From: Gammaproteobacteria bacterium
Lineage (GTDB): Bacteria > Pseudomonadota > Gammaproteobacteria > HK1
Length of the DNA: 7,499 bases
NCBI GenBank assembly: GCA_020444775.1
Contig: JAGRHX010000190.1
Coordinates: forward strand, 1-7,499
Direction: 5' to 3'
Shown here: positions 1 through 5,915 of the stretch, piece after piece
Position numbering within the stretch: position 1 is the stretch's first letter
How the letters are laid out: every line of letters starts with the position of its first letter
Translations under genes and position numbers: made by a program
Notes under the pieces: generated by a model
The model's database searches: none
What the model saw: only the letters and a program-made list of their open reading frames with translations
Told to the model about the DNA's origin: nothing

Positions 1-368
1 TACACTCTTTCCCACACCGCCATGTCGACCACGCCCACCGCCACCGAGCGCTCGCCGTGGCCACCCGGCTTCTCGTTGGCCATCATCGCCGCCCAGATGC
101 GGTGCGGATCCAGATTCTCCCCGGCATCATCGAGCAGGCTGTCCGGTGCGGCGCTCTGCAGACGTGGGATGAAGCGATCGCGCAGCAACGGTCCGGGGCT
201 GTAGCGGCCGTTGGAGTTGAATCCATAACCCACCACCGGACGACCGTCACGGATCACGTCGGTGACGACCGCGACCAGCGAGCAGGTCATCGCGGAGAAA
301 TCGATGTACGCGTTGCGGATCTCCGAGGCGATCGGATGGGTCTGCTCGCGAATTTCGACGATGCGCAT
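1..368 (-). CDS. tarD: D(-)-tartrate dehydratase-like enolase-superfamily protein, N-terminal part (cut by window edge)
   Basis: The reading frame runs leftward from an ATG at 368 and leaves the window, giving 122 residues with no stop. It is the N-terminal capping domain of a mandelate-racemase-type member of the enolase superfamily. Segments that I recognise from D(-)-tartrate dehydratase (TarD, characterised in Bradyrhizobium) are RNAYIDF at 18-24, GYGFNSNGRY at 47-56, LDPHRIWAAMMANEKPGG at 86-103 and HGERSVAVG at 104-112. The family enzyme dehydrates D-tartrate to oxaloacetate in the cytoplasm using Mg2+. The catalytic lysines, metal-binding Asp/Glu residues and histidine lie in the barrel domain, outside this window, so activity cannot be confirmed. 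The start aligns with the family N-terminus, but its ribosome site is weak (GGGAG about 10 bases upstream). It is divergent from the two FAD oxidoreductase genes. A related acid-sugar dehydratase with another substrate remains possible. Confidence 0.85.
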   Translation of the reverse strand, partial: MRIVEIREQTHPIASEIRNAYIDFSAMTCSLVAVVTDVIRDGRPVVGYGFNSNGRYSPGPLLRDRFIPRLQSAAPDSLLDDAGENLDPHRIWAAMMANEKPGGHGERSVAVGVVDMAVWERV

Positions 369-437
369 CTGGCTGGGGCTCCCGGCGACGATTGACTGGT
401 GCGACGCGCCGCCAGCGCGGCCGCGAACGCGCTGCCC

Positions 438-443
438 AGTATA
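438..443 (-). promoter_or_regulatory. Possible -10 box for the tartrate-dehydratase-like gene
   Basis: On the minus strand the bases read TATACT, one mismatch from the sigma-70 consensus TATAAT, 69 bases upstream of the ATG at 368. It stands out in very GC-rich DNA. No convincing -35 box is seen 16 to 18 bases further upstream, so this is a weak prediction. Confidence 0.25.
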
Positions 444-472
444 TCGCGCCCGGCGCCTGGATTCGGGCCCGT

Positions 473-500
473 GCGGCGGCGCCGGCGATGCCGCCGCCGC
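473..500. repeat. GC-rich inverted repeat in the divergent intergenic region
   Basis: GCGGCGGCG at 473-481 and CGCCGCCGC at 492-500 form a 9-bp perfect inverted repeat around a 10-base centre. It lies in the 240-base gap (369-608) between the divergent dehydratase and oxidoreductase genes, where an operator or leader hairpin could sit. The arms are simple GCG/CGC triplets in GC-rich DNA, so chance is a real alternative. Apart from this, the TATACT box and a 10-bp CGCGGCCGCG palindrome at 416-425, I see nothing definite in the gap. Confidence 0.3.
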
Positions 501-595
501 CACCAGGCGCGTAACGGTGTCACGCCCGGCCACCCTTGCTACTCTGCGTATCGGCCCGCACCCGCCCACATGGCATTCGCCCAACCGACACTCGC

Positions 596-603
596 AAGAG
601 GAG
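596..603 (+). promoter_or_regulatory. Ribosome binding site that fixes the start at 609
   Basis: AAGAGGAG sits five bases before the ATG at 609. The frame stays open upstream to 399, but that part encodes an Arg/Ala/Pro-rich stretch unlike any enzyme N-terminus. This site and the nucleotide-binding motif that follows make 609 the likely start. Confidence 0.75.
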
Positions 604-608
604 CCCGC

Positions 609-1883
609 ATGTCATCGAGCGTACCGGATTCAAACCACGCGGCCGGCACCGACATCACCGTGCTGGGTGCCGGCATCGTCGGCATCTGCTGCGCGCTGTC
701 GCTGCGGGCGCGCGGCTTCGACGTCACCCTGGTCGACCGCGATGGGCCGGCCGAGGCGGCCAGCTACGGTAACGCCGGCTCGCTGTCACCCTGGGCCTGT
801 GTGCCACAGTCCATGCCCGGCCTGTGGAAGCAGGTGCCGCGCTGGCTCGTCGATCCGGAAGGTCCGGTCGCGCTGCGCTGGCGCTACGCGCCGCGTTTCC
901 TGCCCTGGGCAATGCGCTTCCTGCGCGCCGGCCAGCCACAGCGACTGGATCGCATCGGCGACGCCATGATGGCGCTGACCCGACCCACCGTGGAGCTGTA
1001 TCGCCAGCATCTGGCCGGCACCGGCGCCGAATCGCTGGTCAGGGACTCGGTCTACGTGCACGTCTATCGCAAGGCCGAGCAGGCCGATCTGTCGGCGCTG
1101 GCCTGGCGCATGCGCCAGGAGCGGCAGGTGCCCTTCGAGCTGGTCAAGGGCGAGGCGCTGCGTGAGGTCGAACCGGCGCTGTCACACGAATATGAGGCGG
1201 CGGTGCTGATCAAGGCCCAGGGACGGGCGCTGGATCCGGGCGGCATCGGCAAGGCGCTCGCCGAGAAGGCGCGCGCCCAGGGCGTGCGCTTCGAGCAACG
1301 TCAGGTGCAGGCGCTACGGCCACGGCCGGGCGGTGGCTGGCAGATTGCCACCGACGCTCAGGACCTGCAGGCGAGCCGGGTGATCGTCGCCATGGGCGCC
1401 TGGTCGGCGCGGCTGCTCGCCGGGCTGGACGTCCGGGTGCCTTTGGAGGCGGAGCGTGGTTATCACCTGCTGTTTCGCGATCCGGGTGTCACCCTCAACA
1501 ACTGCGTGATGAACGTCGACGGCAAGTTCGTGGTCAGCTCCATGAACGCCGGGGTACGCTGCGCCGGCACCGCCGAGTTCGCCGGCCTCGACGCGGCTCC
1601 CGACTACCGGCGCGCCGAGGTGTTCAAGCGGCTGGTGAAGCAGATGTTCCCGGACATCAACACCGAGCGCACCGAGCCATGGATGGGGCCGCGACCATCC
1701 ACCCCCGACTCGGTGCCGTGCCTGGGTGAGGTGCCGGGGCATGCCGATCTGTACGTGGCCTTCGGTCATGGGCACACCGGACTGACCATGGCGCCAAAGA
1801 CCGGTGAGGTGCTGGCCGCGTTGATCGCGGGCGAGCCGACCGGGGTGGACATGCAGGACTACCGGATCGATCGTTTCGACTGA
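609..1883 (+). CDS. DadA-like FAD-dependent D-amino-acid dehydrogenase/oxidase
   Basis: This 424-residue protein belongs to the DAO flavoprotein superfamily, closest in pattern to D-amino-acid dehydrogenase (DadA), which is also just over 400 residues. The dinucleotide-binding fold opens with ITVLGAGIVG at 16-25 (GxGxxG) and ends in the ribose-binding acidic residue of TLVDRD at 40-45. SYGNAGSLSP at 52-61 is the DadA-type FAD loop. IVAMGAWS at 259-266, ERGYH at 282-286, GPRPSTPDSVP at 360-370 and GHGHTGLT at 386-393 are the later conserved FAD and active-site segments. DadA enzymes oxidise D-amino acids to 2-oxo acids and ammonia, usually passing electrons to the respiratory chain. The substrate here is unknown. 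There is no signal peptide; the first 14 residues are a short polar lead. A second FAD oxidoreductase gene follows after 46 bases, probably in the same transcript. Confidence 0.88.
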   Translation: MSSSVPDSNHAAGTDITVLGAGIVGICCALSLRARGFDVTLVDRDGPAEAASYGNAGSLSPWACVPQSMPGLWKQVPRWLVDPEGPVALRWRYAPRFLPWAMRFLRAGQPQRLDRIGDAMMALTRPTVELYRQHLAGTGAESLVRDSVYVHVYRKAEQADLSALAWRMRQERQVPFELVKGEALREVEPALSHEYEAAVLIKAQGRALDPGGIGKALAEKARAQGVRFEQRQVQALRPRPGGGWQIATDAQDLQASRVIVAMGAWSARLLAGLDVRVPLEAERGYHLLFRDPGVTLNNCVMNVDGKFVVSSMNAGVRCAGTAEFAGLDAAPDYRRAEVFKRLVKQMFPDINTERTEPWMGPRPSTPDSVPCLGEVPGHADLYVAFGHGHTGLTMAPKTGEVLAALIAGEPTGVDMQDYRIDRFD

Positions 1884-1909
1884 GGCCCGTCGTGAGAAGA
1901 TCCCGGGCC
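1884..1909 (+). repeat. Small hairpin between the two oxidoreductase genes
   Basis: GGCCCG at 1884-1889, directly after the stop codon, can pair with CGGGCC at 1904-1909 around a 14-base loop. No T run follows, so it is not a classical terminator. It might tune the relative expression of the two genes, or be incidental. Confidence 0.25.
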
Positions 1910-1919
1910 GCGCTTGCGT

Positions 1920-1924
1920 GGAGG
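1920..1924 (+). promoter_or_regulatory. Ribosome binding site that fixes the start at 1930
   Basis: GGAGG lies five bases before the ATG at 1930. An in-frame GTG at 1918 overlaps this site and would only add MEAP before the FAD-binding strand, so 1930 is preferred. Confidence 0.8.
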
Positions 1925-1929
1925 CTCCC

Positions 1930-3099
1930 ATGACCCGAATCCTCATCATCGGCGGCGGCGTGATCGGATCGAGCACCGCCTGGCACCTCGCCCGTGAAGG
2001 CCTGGCGGCGGACGTCACGGTGGTCGAACCGGACCCGAGCTACGCGCTCGCCGCCACGCCGAAGTCCACCGGCGGGGTACGCGTGCTGTTCTCGGTGCCC
2101 GAGAACATCCGCATGTCGCAGTACGGCCACGAGGTCTACGGCAATTTCGGCGCGCTGCTGGCGGTCGACGGTGAGCCCGCGCCCATCGACTATCGCAAGC
2201 GTGGTTATCTGTGGATGACCGACGATCCGGTGATGGTACGTGCGCTCGAGGACAACCTGAAAGTCCAGCACGCCGAGGGCGCCAACGTGCTGCTGCTCGG
2301 GCCCGAGGAGATCCGCGCGCGCTACCCGTCGCTCGAGGTCGAGGACGTGGTGCTCGGCGCCTTCACACCCGACGATGCGACCATCGACCCCTACTCGGCG
2401 CTGATGGGCTTCAGACGCAAGGCCATCAGCATGGGCGTTCGCTATCTGCAGGATCGCGTGGTCGGGCTGGAGGTGAGCGGGCATCGGGTCGACCGGGTGC
2501 GGCTCGAGTCGGGGCGCAGCCTCACACCCGAGCACGTGGTGAATGCCGCCAACTGCTGGGCGCCGCCCTTGTGCGAGCAGGTGGGGATGCCGATCCCGGT
2601 CGCGCCGATGCGACGCATGAACTTCTATTTCGAGTGCCGCGCGCCGCTCGAGGACTTCCCGCTGGTCCGCCATCTCAGCCTGCCCGGTAGCTTTCGCCCC
2701 GAGGGCGCCGGCTACATCACCGGCATCAGCAACTATCACGAGCCGCGCGGATTCAACTGGCAGGTCGACGAGGCCTTGTTCAACGATCGCATCTGGCCGG
2801 GGCTGGCGCGTCGCGTGAAGGCCTTCGAGAGCATCCGTCTGGCCAACAGCTGGGCCTGTCACTACGACCAGAACGACCTGGACGCGAACCTCATCATCGG
2901 CAACTGGCCCGGTCGCCTGGACAACTTCTATCTCGCCTGCGGTCTGTCCGGACACGGCCTGCAGCAGGCGCCGGCCATCGGTCGTGCGCTCACCGAGCTC
3001 ATCGTGCACGGACGCTACCAGACCCTGGACCTGACCCGCTTGGGCTATCAGCGGGTGCTCGACAACGCGCCGCTGGCGGAGAACGGACCGATTGCCTGA
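1930..3099 (+). CDS. FOXRED1/sarcosine-oxidase-like FAD-dependent oxidoreductase
   Basis: A 389-residue member of the DAO superfamily. ILIIGGGVIGSS at 4-15 is the Rossmann GxGxxG motif and VVEPD at 31-35 carries the acidic residue that binds the FAD ribose. STGGVRVLFS at 46-55 matches the STGGIRxxFS segment typical of sarcosine/dimethylglycine dehydrogenase-type enzymes. VNAANCWAP at 204-212 is the second FAD contact. The C-terminus, with CGLSGHGLQQAPAIGRA at 337-353 followed by GRYQTLDL at 361-368, closely resembles the end of FOXRED1 and its bacterial relatives, more so than glycine oxidase. Members of this group oxidise C-N bonds of secondary or primary amines and amino acids, but FOXRED1-type bacterial proteins largely lack assigned substrates. 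It is soluble, with no signal peptide. The pairing with a DadA-like enzyme suggests sequential or alternative oxidation of related amino compounds; this is inference. Confidence 0.87.
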   Translation: MTRILIIGGGVIGSSTAWHLAREGLAADVTVVEPDPSYALAATPKSTGGVRVLFSVPENIRMSQYGHEVYGNFGALLAVDGEPAPIDYRKRGYLWMTDDPVMVRALEDNLKVQHAEGANVLLLGPEEIRARYPSLEVEDVVLGAFTPDDATIDPYSALMGFRRKAISMGVRYLQDRVVGLEVSGHRVDRVRLESGRSLTPEHVVNAANCWAPPLCEQVGMPIPVAPMRRMNFYFECRAPLEDFPLVRHLSLPGSFRPEGAGYITGISNYHEPRGFNWQVDEALFNDRIWPGLARRVKAFESIRLANSWACHYDQNDLDANLIIGNWPGRLDNFYLACGLSGHGLQQAPAIGRALTELIVHGRYQTLDLTRLGYQRVLDNAPLAENGPIA

Positions 3100-3100
3100 A

Positions 3101-3138
3101 GGCCGGGTGTCGCGTTCCCGACGGCGAGCCCGTTGGCC
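3101..3138. terminator. Possible bidirectional terminator between convergent genes
   Basis: The rightward oxidoreductase gene and the leftward TadE-like gene end only 39 bases apart. Inside, GGCCGGG (3101-3107) can pair with CCC (3129-3131) and GGCC (3135-3138) across a three-base bulge, and GTCG/CGAC (3109-3112/3119-3122) can form an inner stem. Neither side has a T run, so Rho-independent termination is not clearly supported. The position is the main argument. Confidence 0.3.
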
Positions 3139-4026
3139 TCAACAGTTCCCGGCGCAGCGGAAGTCACCGACCTGGGCGTAATCGGTGCTCTGCACCGCAT
3201 CGCTTTGCATGCGCATCAAGGACTGCGCGTAGATCGGGATGTGCGGAGTGGCGCGCCGACTGCAGTCGCGACCAAAGCCTTCCGGCAGCGGTCCGAAGTT
3301 GCCGGGCAGACGCGTGACGCCGTCGCGGTCGCTCGGCAGCGTGCTACCCAGATCAGGCCCTTCGCGCTGGGTCATCATGAGCTGCATCATGCGATTGACC
3401 AGCGGCACCACCAGCTCGTAGCAATAGCTGACATGGACCTTGAGCAGGTTGGCGTCCTGGATCGACTGGGCGGCCGCGCCGGAGCCACGCGGCTCGCTGT
3501 CACGCCACATCAGGTTGTCGTTGGGGATGTAGCGCTGGCCGCGCGCATCGAGCACCGCATGATTGAGGAAGCTCTGCTTGCTCGGGTTGATGAGCAGGAT
3601 GCGGCTGAGACCGTCGTCCATCCTCGCCCGGGCGACCGAGCGTCCGCAGCGCGCGTGGCTGATGTCCAGATCGCCGGGGTCCTTGCCGAACAGCGTGTAG
3701 CGGTTGGCACAGCTGCCGGTGGCATCCTCCTCGAGGAAACTGTTGGTGAACAAGGGCGCCATGCCCCGCGCGAATGCGTTCTCCATCGCCCACAAGCGCG
3801 CATTGTTGAGCGCACCGGCACGCGCGGTCTCGAACGCCGCGTACTGCAAGGTGGAGCGGGCTCGATACACCAAGGAGAATTGGATGGCGCCGAGGATCAG
3901 CATCAAGATGATCGGCACGACGATCAGGAACTCGACCATCGCCTGACCACGCTCGCGCCGGGCTCGAGCCGCATCCACGTTCATTGCCCGCCGCTCATTG
4001 CCCCGCTCTGATTGCCCCGCCCTCAT
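3139..4026 (-). CDS. tadE: TadE-like pilus assembly pseudopilin, long form
   Basis: A 295-residue protein with an N-terminal TadE-like domain. RERGQAMVEF at 24-33 resembles a prepilin-peptidase site: cleavage after Gly27 would leave Glu32 at the +5 position of the mature protein, followed by a hydrophobic segment at 33-50. TadE proteins are known pseudopilins processed by the Tad prepilin peptidase and act as minor components of Flp pilus assembly. After the membrane segment comes a long exported region with six cysteines (106, 127, 202, 255, 291, 295), which could form disulfides in the periplasm. The usual TadE is clearly shorter. The start at 4026 overlaps the upstream lipoprotein stop as ATGA, but residues 1-14 are encoded by a tandem repeat and Met15 (ATG at 3984) is a good alternative. 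Neither start has a strong ribosome site. A TadG-like role cannot be excluded. Confidence 0.82.
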   Translation of the reverse strand: MRAGQSERGNERRAMNVDAARARRERGQAMVEFLIVVPIILMLILGAIQFSLVYRARSTLQYAAFETARAGALNNARLWAMENAFARGMAPLFTNSFLEEDATGSCANRYTLFGKDPGDLDISHARCGRSVARARMDDGLSRILLINPSKQSFLNHAVLDARGQRYIPNDNLMWRDSEPRGSGAAAQSIQDANLLKVHVSYCYELVVPLVNRMMQLMMTQREGPDLGSTLPSDRDGVTRLPGNFGPLPEGFGRDCSRRATPHIPIYAQSLMRMQSDAVQSTDYAQVGDFRCAGNC

Positions 4027-4036
4027 TGCCTGCTGC
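3981..4036. repeat. Four-copy 14-bp tandem repeat across the tadD/tadE junction
   Basis: On the plus strand four adjacent 14-bp units begin at 3981, 3995, 4009 and 4023. They read TCATTGCCCGCCGC, TCATTGCCCCGCTC, TGATTGCCCCGCCC and TCATTGCCTGCTGC. On the coding (minus) strand units 1, 2 and 4 each contain CAATGA, an overlapping start/stop signal. Unit 4 supplies the lipoprotein's stop and the TadE-like gene's start. Unit 1 supplies a second in-frame ATG, 42 bases downstream. The unit 2 ATG is out of frame. Confidence 0.85.
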
Positions 4037-4634
4037 TTCTGTCAGGATCGGTCGGCACGGCCGCGGGCGCCGACCGATCGGACGGCTCGCCGGGCTCGGC
4101 GACGCCGGCACCGCTCGTCACCACTGCCGGCGGCACACCACCTTGCAACAGACCGAGAATGGCGATGCGGGTCTGCGTCGCGGTCGCGACCAGCGGCTCG
4201 TCGGCGGCCGCGTGGACCAGCAGCTGCTGGAAGCTGTTCGCGGCCTGCTGCAGTCGGATCACACCCATGTTGTGCCAGGCCTTGGCGAGACCGGGATCGC
4301 GCAGCACCGCCTCCTGGTAGGCGGCCACCGCCTCTTCCGGTCGCGAGCTGCGTCCGTAGACGTTGCCGAGCCGCAGCCAATGGTCCGCGTCCGCCGGCTC
4401 ACGCAGGGTCAACGCCCGGTACAAGCGCTCGGCCCTGTCGAACTCGTCGGTCTCGTAGCTGCTCGCGGCCAGCTGGCGTAGCTCGAGCAACGGGATCTGC
4501 TCGTAGCGCTCGTCGACCATCGGCGTCATCACGGCCGGGCGCTCGTACACTCTCGGCGCCTCGCTGCTGCAGGCCACCAGGGCGAGACAGCAGACCAGCA
4601 CCGGTATCCGGCCACGGATTGTCGCGAGCATCAT
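4023..4634 (-). CDS. tadD: TadD-like TPR lipoprotein of the Tad locus
   Basis: A 203-residue protein with a lipoprotein signal: basic start (TIRGR), hydrophobic core at 10-20 and lipobox LVAC at 19-22, so Cys22 would be lipidated. Residue 23 is Ser rather than Asp, which fits sorting to the outer membrane. Two tetratricopeptide repeats cover roughly 66-133 (AERLYRALTLREP, then HWLRLGNVYG, then EEAVAAYQEAVLRDP). The C-terminal 40 residues are rich in Pro, Ala and Ser and look disordered. TadD-type TPR lipoproteins are thought to help assemble the Flp pilus secretin or stabilise other Tad proteins. The ATG at 4634 overlaps the DUF192 stop as ATGA and has GGGAG upstream. A second ATG follows directly at 4631. 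The frame is open further upstream to 4742, but that would bury the signal peptide. The stop overlaps the next start, again as ATGA. Confidence 0.85.
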   Translation of the reverse strand: MMLATIRGRIPVLVCCLALVACSSEAPRVYERPAVMTPMVDERYEQIPLLELRQLAASSYETDEFDRAERLYRALTLREPADADHWLRLGNVYGRSSRPEEAVAAYQEAVLRDPGLAKAWHNMGVIRLQQAANSFQQLLVHAAADEPLVATATQTRIAILGLLQGGVPPAVVTSGAGVAEPGEPSDRSAPAAVPTDPDRSSRQ

Positions 4635-4984
4635 GCCTGCTCCCATTGCAGCGACTGCCCCGTTCGCAAGCCGATCGTTTCGATGGTGCCGGCCGGCAGC
4701 TCCAGGGTCGAGGACGAACGCCAGCAGGCGCTCGAGCGCCACGGCCGTAGCGCGCCCACCAGCTTACGCACCATCAATCGGCGATCCAAGAATACGATAT
4801 CGATTCGATATGGCATGAAGCAGGTATGAATGGAGCCACAGCGATCCAGCAGCAGTCCCTGCCCGTGCTGCAGCGGCGGCAGCGCGAGCAGACCCGCGGT
4901 GCGCTCGCGCAGGTTGGTCGTGCGCAGGACCTCGGCGATCAGCACCCGACCGTCAGCGCCGTCACGCAAGCTACCGCGAATCAC
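4631..4984 (-). CDS. DUF192 family protein within the tad operon
   Basis: This 117-residue protein matches the DUF192 family over most of its length. Leu/Gly-rich GLLALPPLQHGQGLLLDRC at 31-49 leads into SIHTCFMPYRIDIVFLD at 51-67, the family's signature (commonly HTFFMRFPIDVVFLD). LRPWR at 79-83 and LELPAGTIETIGLRTGQ at 94-110 complete the fold. The biochemical function of DUF192 is not established. Many relatives carry an export signal, whereas none is evident here, so this copy would be cytoplasmic as called. It starts with GTG at 4984, ten bases after the tadC stop, with AAGG as a ribosome site, and its TGA overlaps the start of the TPR lipoprotein. Its position suggests co-expression with the pilus machine and a possible assembly or quality-control role, which is inference. 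Confidence 0.85.
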   Translation of the reverse strand: MIRGSLRDGADGRVLIAEVLRTTNLRERTAGLLALPPLQHGQGLLLDRCGSIHTCFMPYRIDIVFLDRRLMVRKLVGALRPWRSSACWRSSSTLELPAGTIETIGLRTGQSLQWEQA

Positions 4985-4994
4985 CGGCCGACCT

Positions 4995-5915
4995 TCAAAA
5001 CGAGCCCTGCTCCATGAACTTCATCGCGATCGGGAAACCGAGCACGATGAAGGTCACCGGGAAGATGAACATCACCAGCGGCGCGATGAGCTTGACCGGC
5101 GCCTCCATGGCCATCTTCTCGGCGCGCTGGAAACGCTCCTCGCGACGCTGCTCCGCCTGCACGCTGAGCACCGAGGCCAGGCTCGCGCCCATACGCTCGG
5201 CCTGCACCACCGCGCTGACGAAGCTGGTGACCTCGGGGATGTCCAACCGCTCGCTCATGCGTCGTAGCGCCTGCGCGCGCGAGACGCCGGCACGCAGGTC
5301 GCGTAGCACCGTCGAGAACTCGTTGCGCAGCGGCCCGGGTGGCGCCTTCTCCATCGCCTGGGCCAGGGCACCGGTGAAGTTCAAGCCAGCCTCCACGCAC
5401 ATGGTGATGAAGTCCAGGTAGACGGGCATCGAACGCACCACCGCGAGCTCGCGCCGCTTGCGCGTGTCGTTCAACCAGACCGTGGGCAACAACAGACCGA
5501 GCAGACCGCCACCGAGAACGAACACCGGCTCCAGCTTACCGAGCACGGCGAGACAGAACGCGGTGCAGGCGGTGAGCGCCACCGTGGAGAGGATGTTGAT
5601 GGCGATGAACTGCTCGGCCGAGAGCAGGAACGCGACCCCGGTACGGGTCAACCGCCGCTCGACGTGCTCGAGCAGGACGATCGGCAGATGCCGGCACAAG
5701 TAATGGCCAATGGTCTGGACCAGTGGCCAGGCCATCCGCAGCGCCGGTGGCAGCGGGTCCTTGTAGGAGCGGTCCTCCTCGTCGACCCGCAGATAAGCGA
5801 AGACGATCAGCATCAGCGCGAGGCTCACCGAGACCGCGGTCGCCAGCGCCGCGCTTGCCGGCGAGACCACACCACCTGAGATACCCAGCTCCTGCAACGT
5901 GTCCACGCTGCTCAT
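4995..5915 (-). CDS. tadC: TadC inner-membrane platform protein (type II secretion F family)
   Basis: A 306-residue integral membrane protein. Hydrophobic segments lie at about 22-42, 103-125, 130-147 and 276-297. Between the last two is the cytoplasmic GspF-type helical domain, about 160-270, with MPVYLDFITMCVEAGLNF at 163-180 and the conserved Gly-containing stretch VVQAERMGASLASVL at 236-250. TadC pairs with TadB as the inner-membrane platform on which the TadA ATPase drives Flp pilus assembly. The start at 5915 overlaps the tadB stop as ATGA and has GAGGA seven bases upstream, so translation is probably coupled to tadB. The same frame is open far upstream, but that part only shadows tadB. 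Length and topology are normal for the family. Confidence 0.93.
   Translation of the reverse strand: MSSVDTLQELGISGGVVSPASAALATAVSVSLALMLIVFAYLRVDEEDRSYKDPLPPALRMAWPLVQTIGHYLCRHLPIVLLEHVERRLTRTGVAFLLSAEQFIAINILSTVALTACTAFCLAVLGKLEPVFVLGGGLLGLLLPTVWLNDTRKRRELAVVRSMPVYLDFITMCVEAGLNFTGALAQAMEKAPPGPLRNEFSTVLRDLRAGVSRAQALRRMSERLDIPEVTSFVSAVVQAERMGASLASVLSVQAEQRREERFQRAEKMAMEAPVKLIAPLVMFIFPVTFIVLGFPIAMKFMEQGSF

Noticed and set aside
399..608. N-terminal extension of the DadA-like enzyme to position 399
   Set aside because: The sequence is Arg/Pro-rich, precedes a good ribosome site and is absent from the family.
1657..3009. 450-residue open frame on the minus strand across the two oxidoreductase genes
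   Set aside because: Its product is His/Arg/Val-rich with no recognisable domain. It mirrors GC-rich third positions of the plus-strand genes, which carry clear FAD motifs.
3133..4011. 292-residue plus-strand open frame opposite the TadE-like gene
   Set aside because: It is an antisense shadow. The minus strand has the pseudopilin site, membrane segment and operon overlaps.
3984..4036. Possible CRISPR-like or attachment-site repeat
   Set aside because: The 14-bp units are directly adjacent without spacers, and there is no integrase or cas gene nearby.
4797..4811. AT-rich inverted repeat ATATCGA-T-TCGATAT
   Set aside because: It lies inside the DUF192 gene and encodes the conserved YRIDIV segment, so protein constraint explains it well enough.
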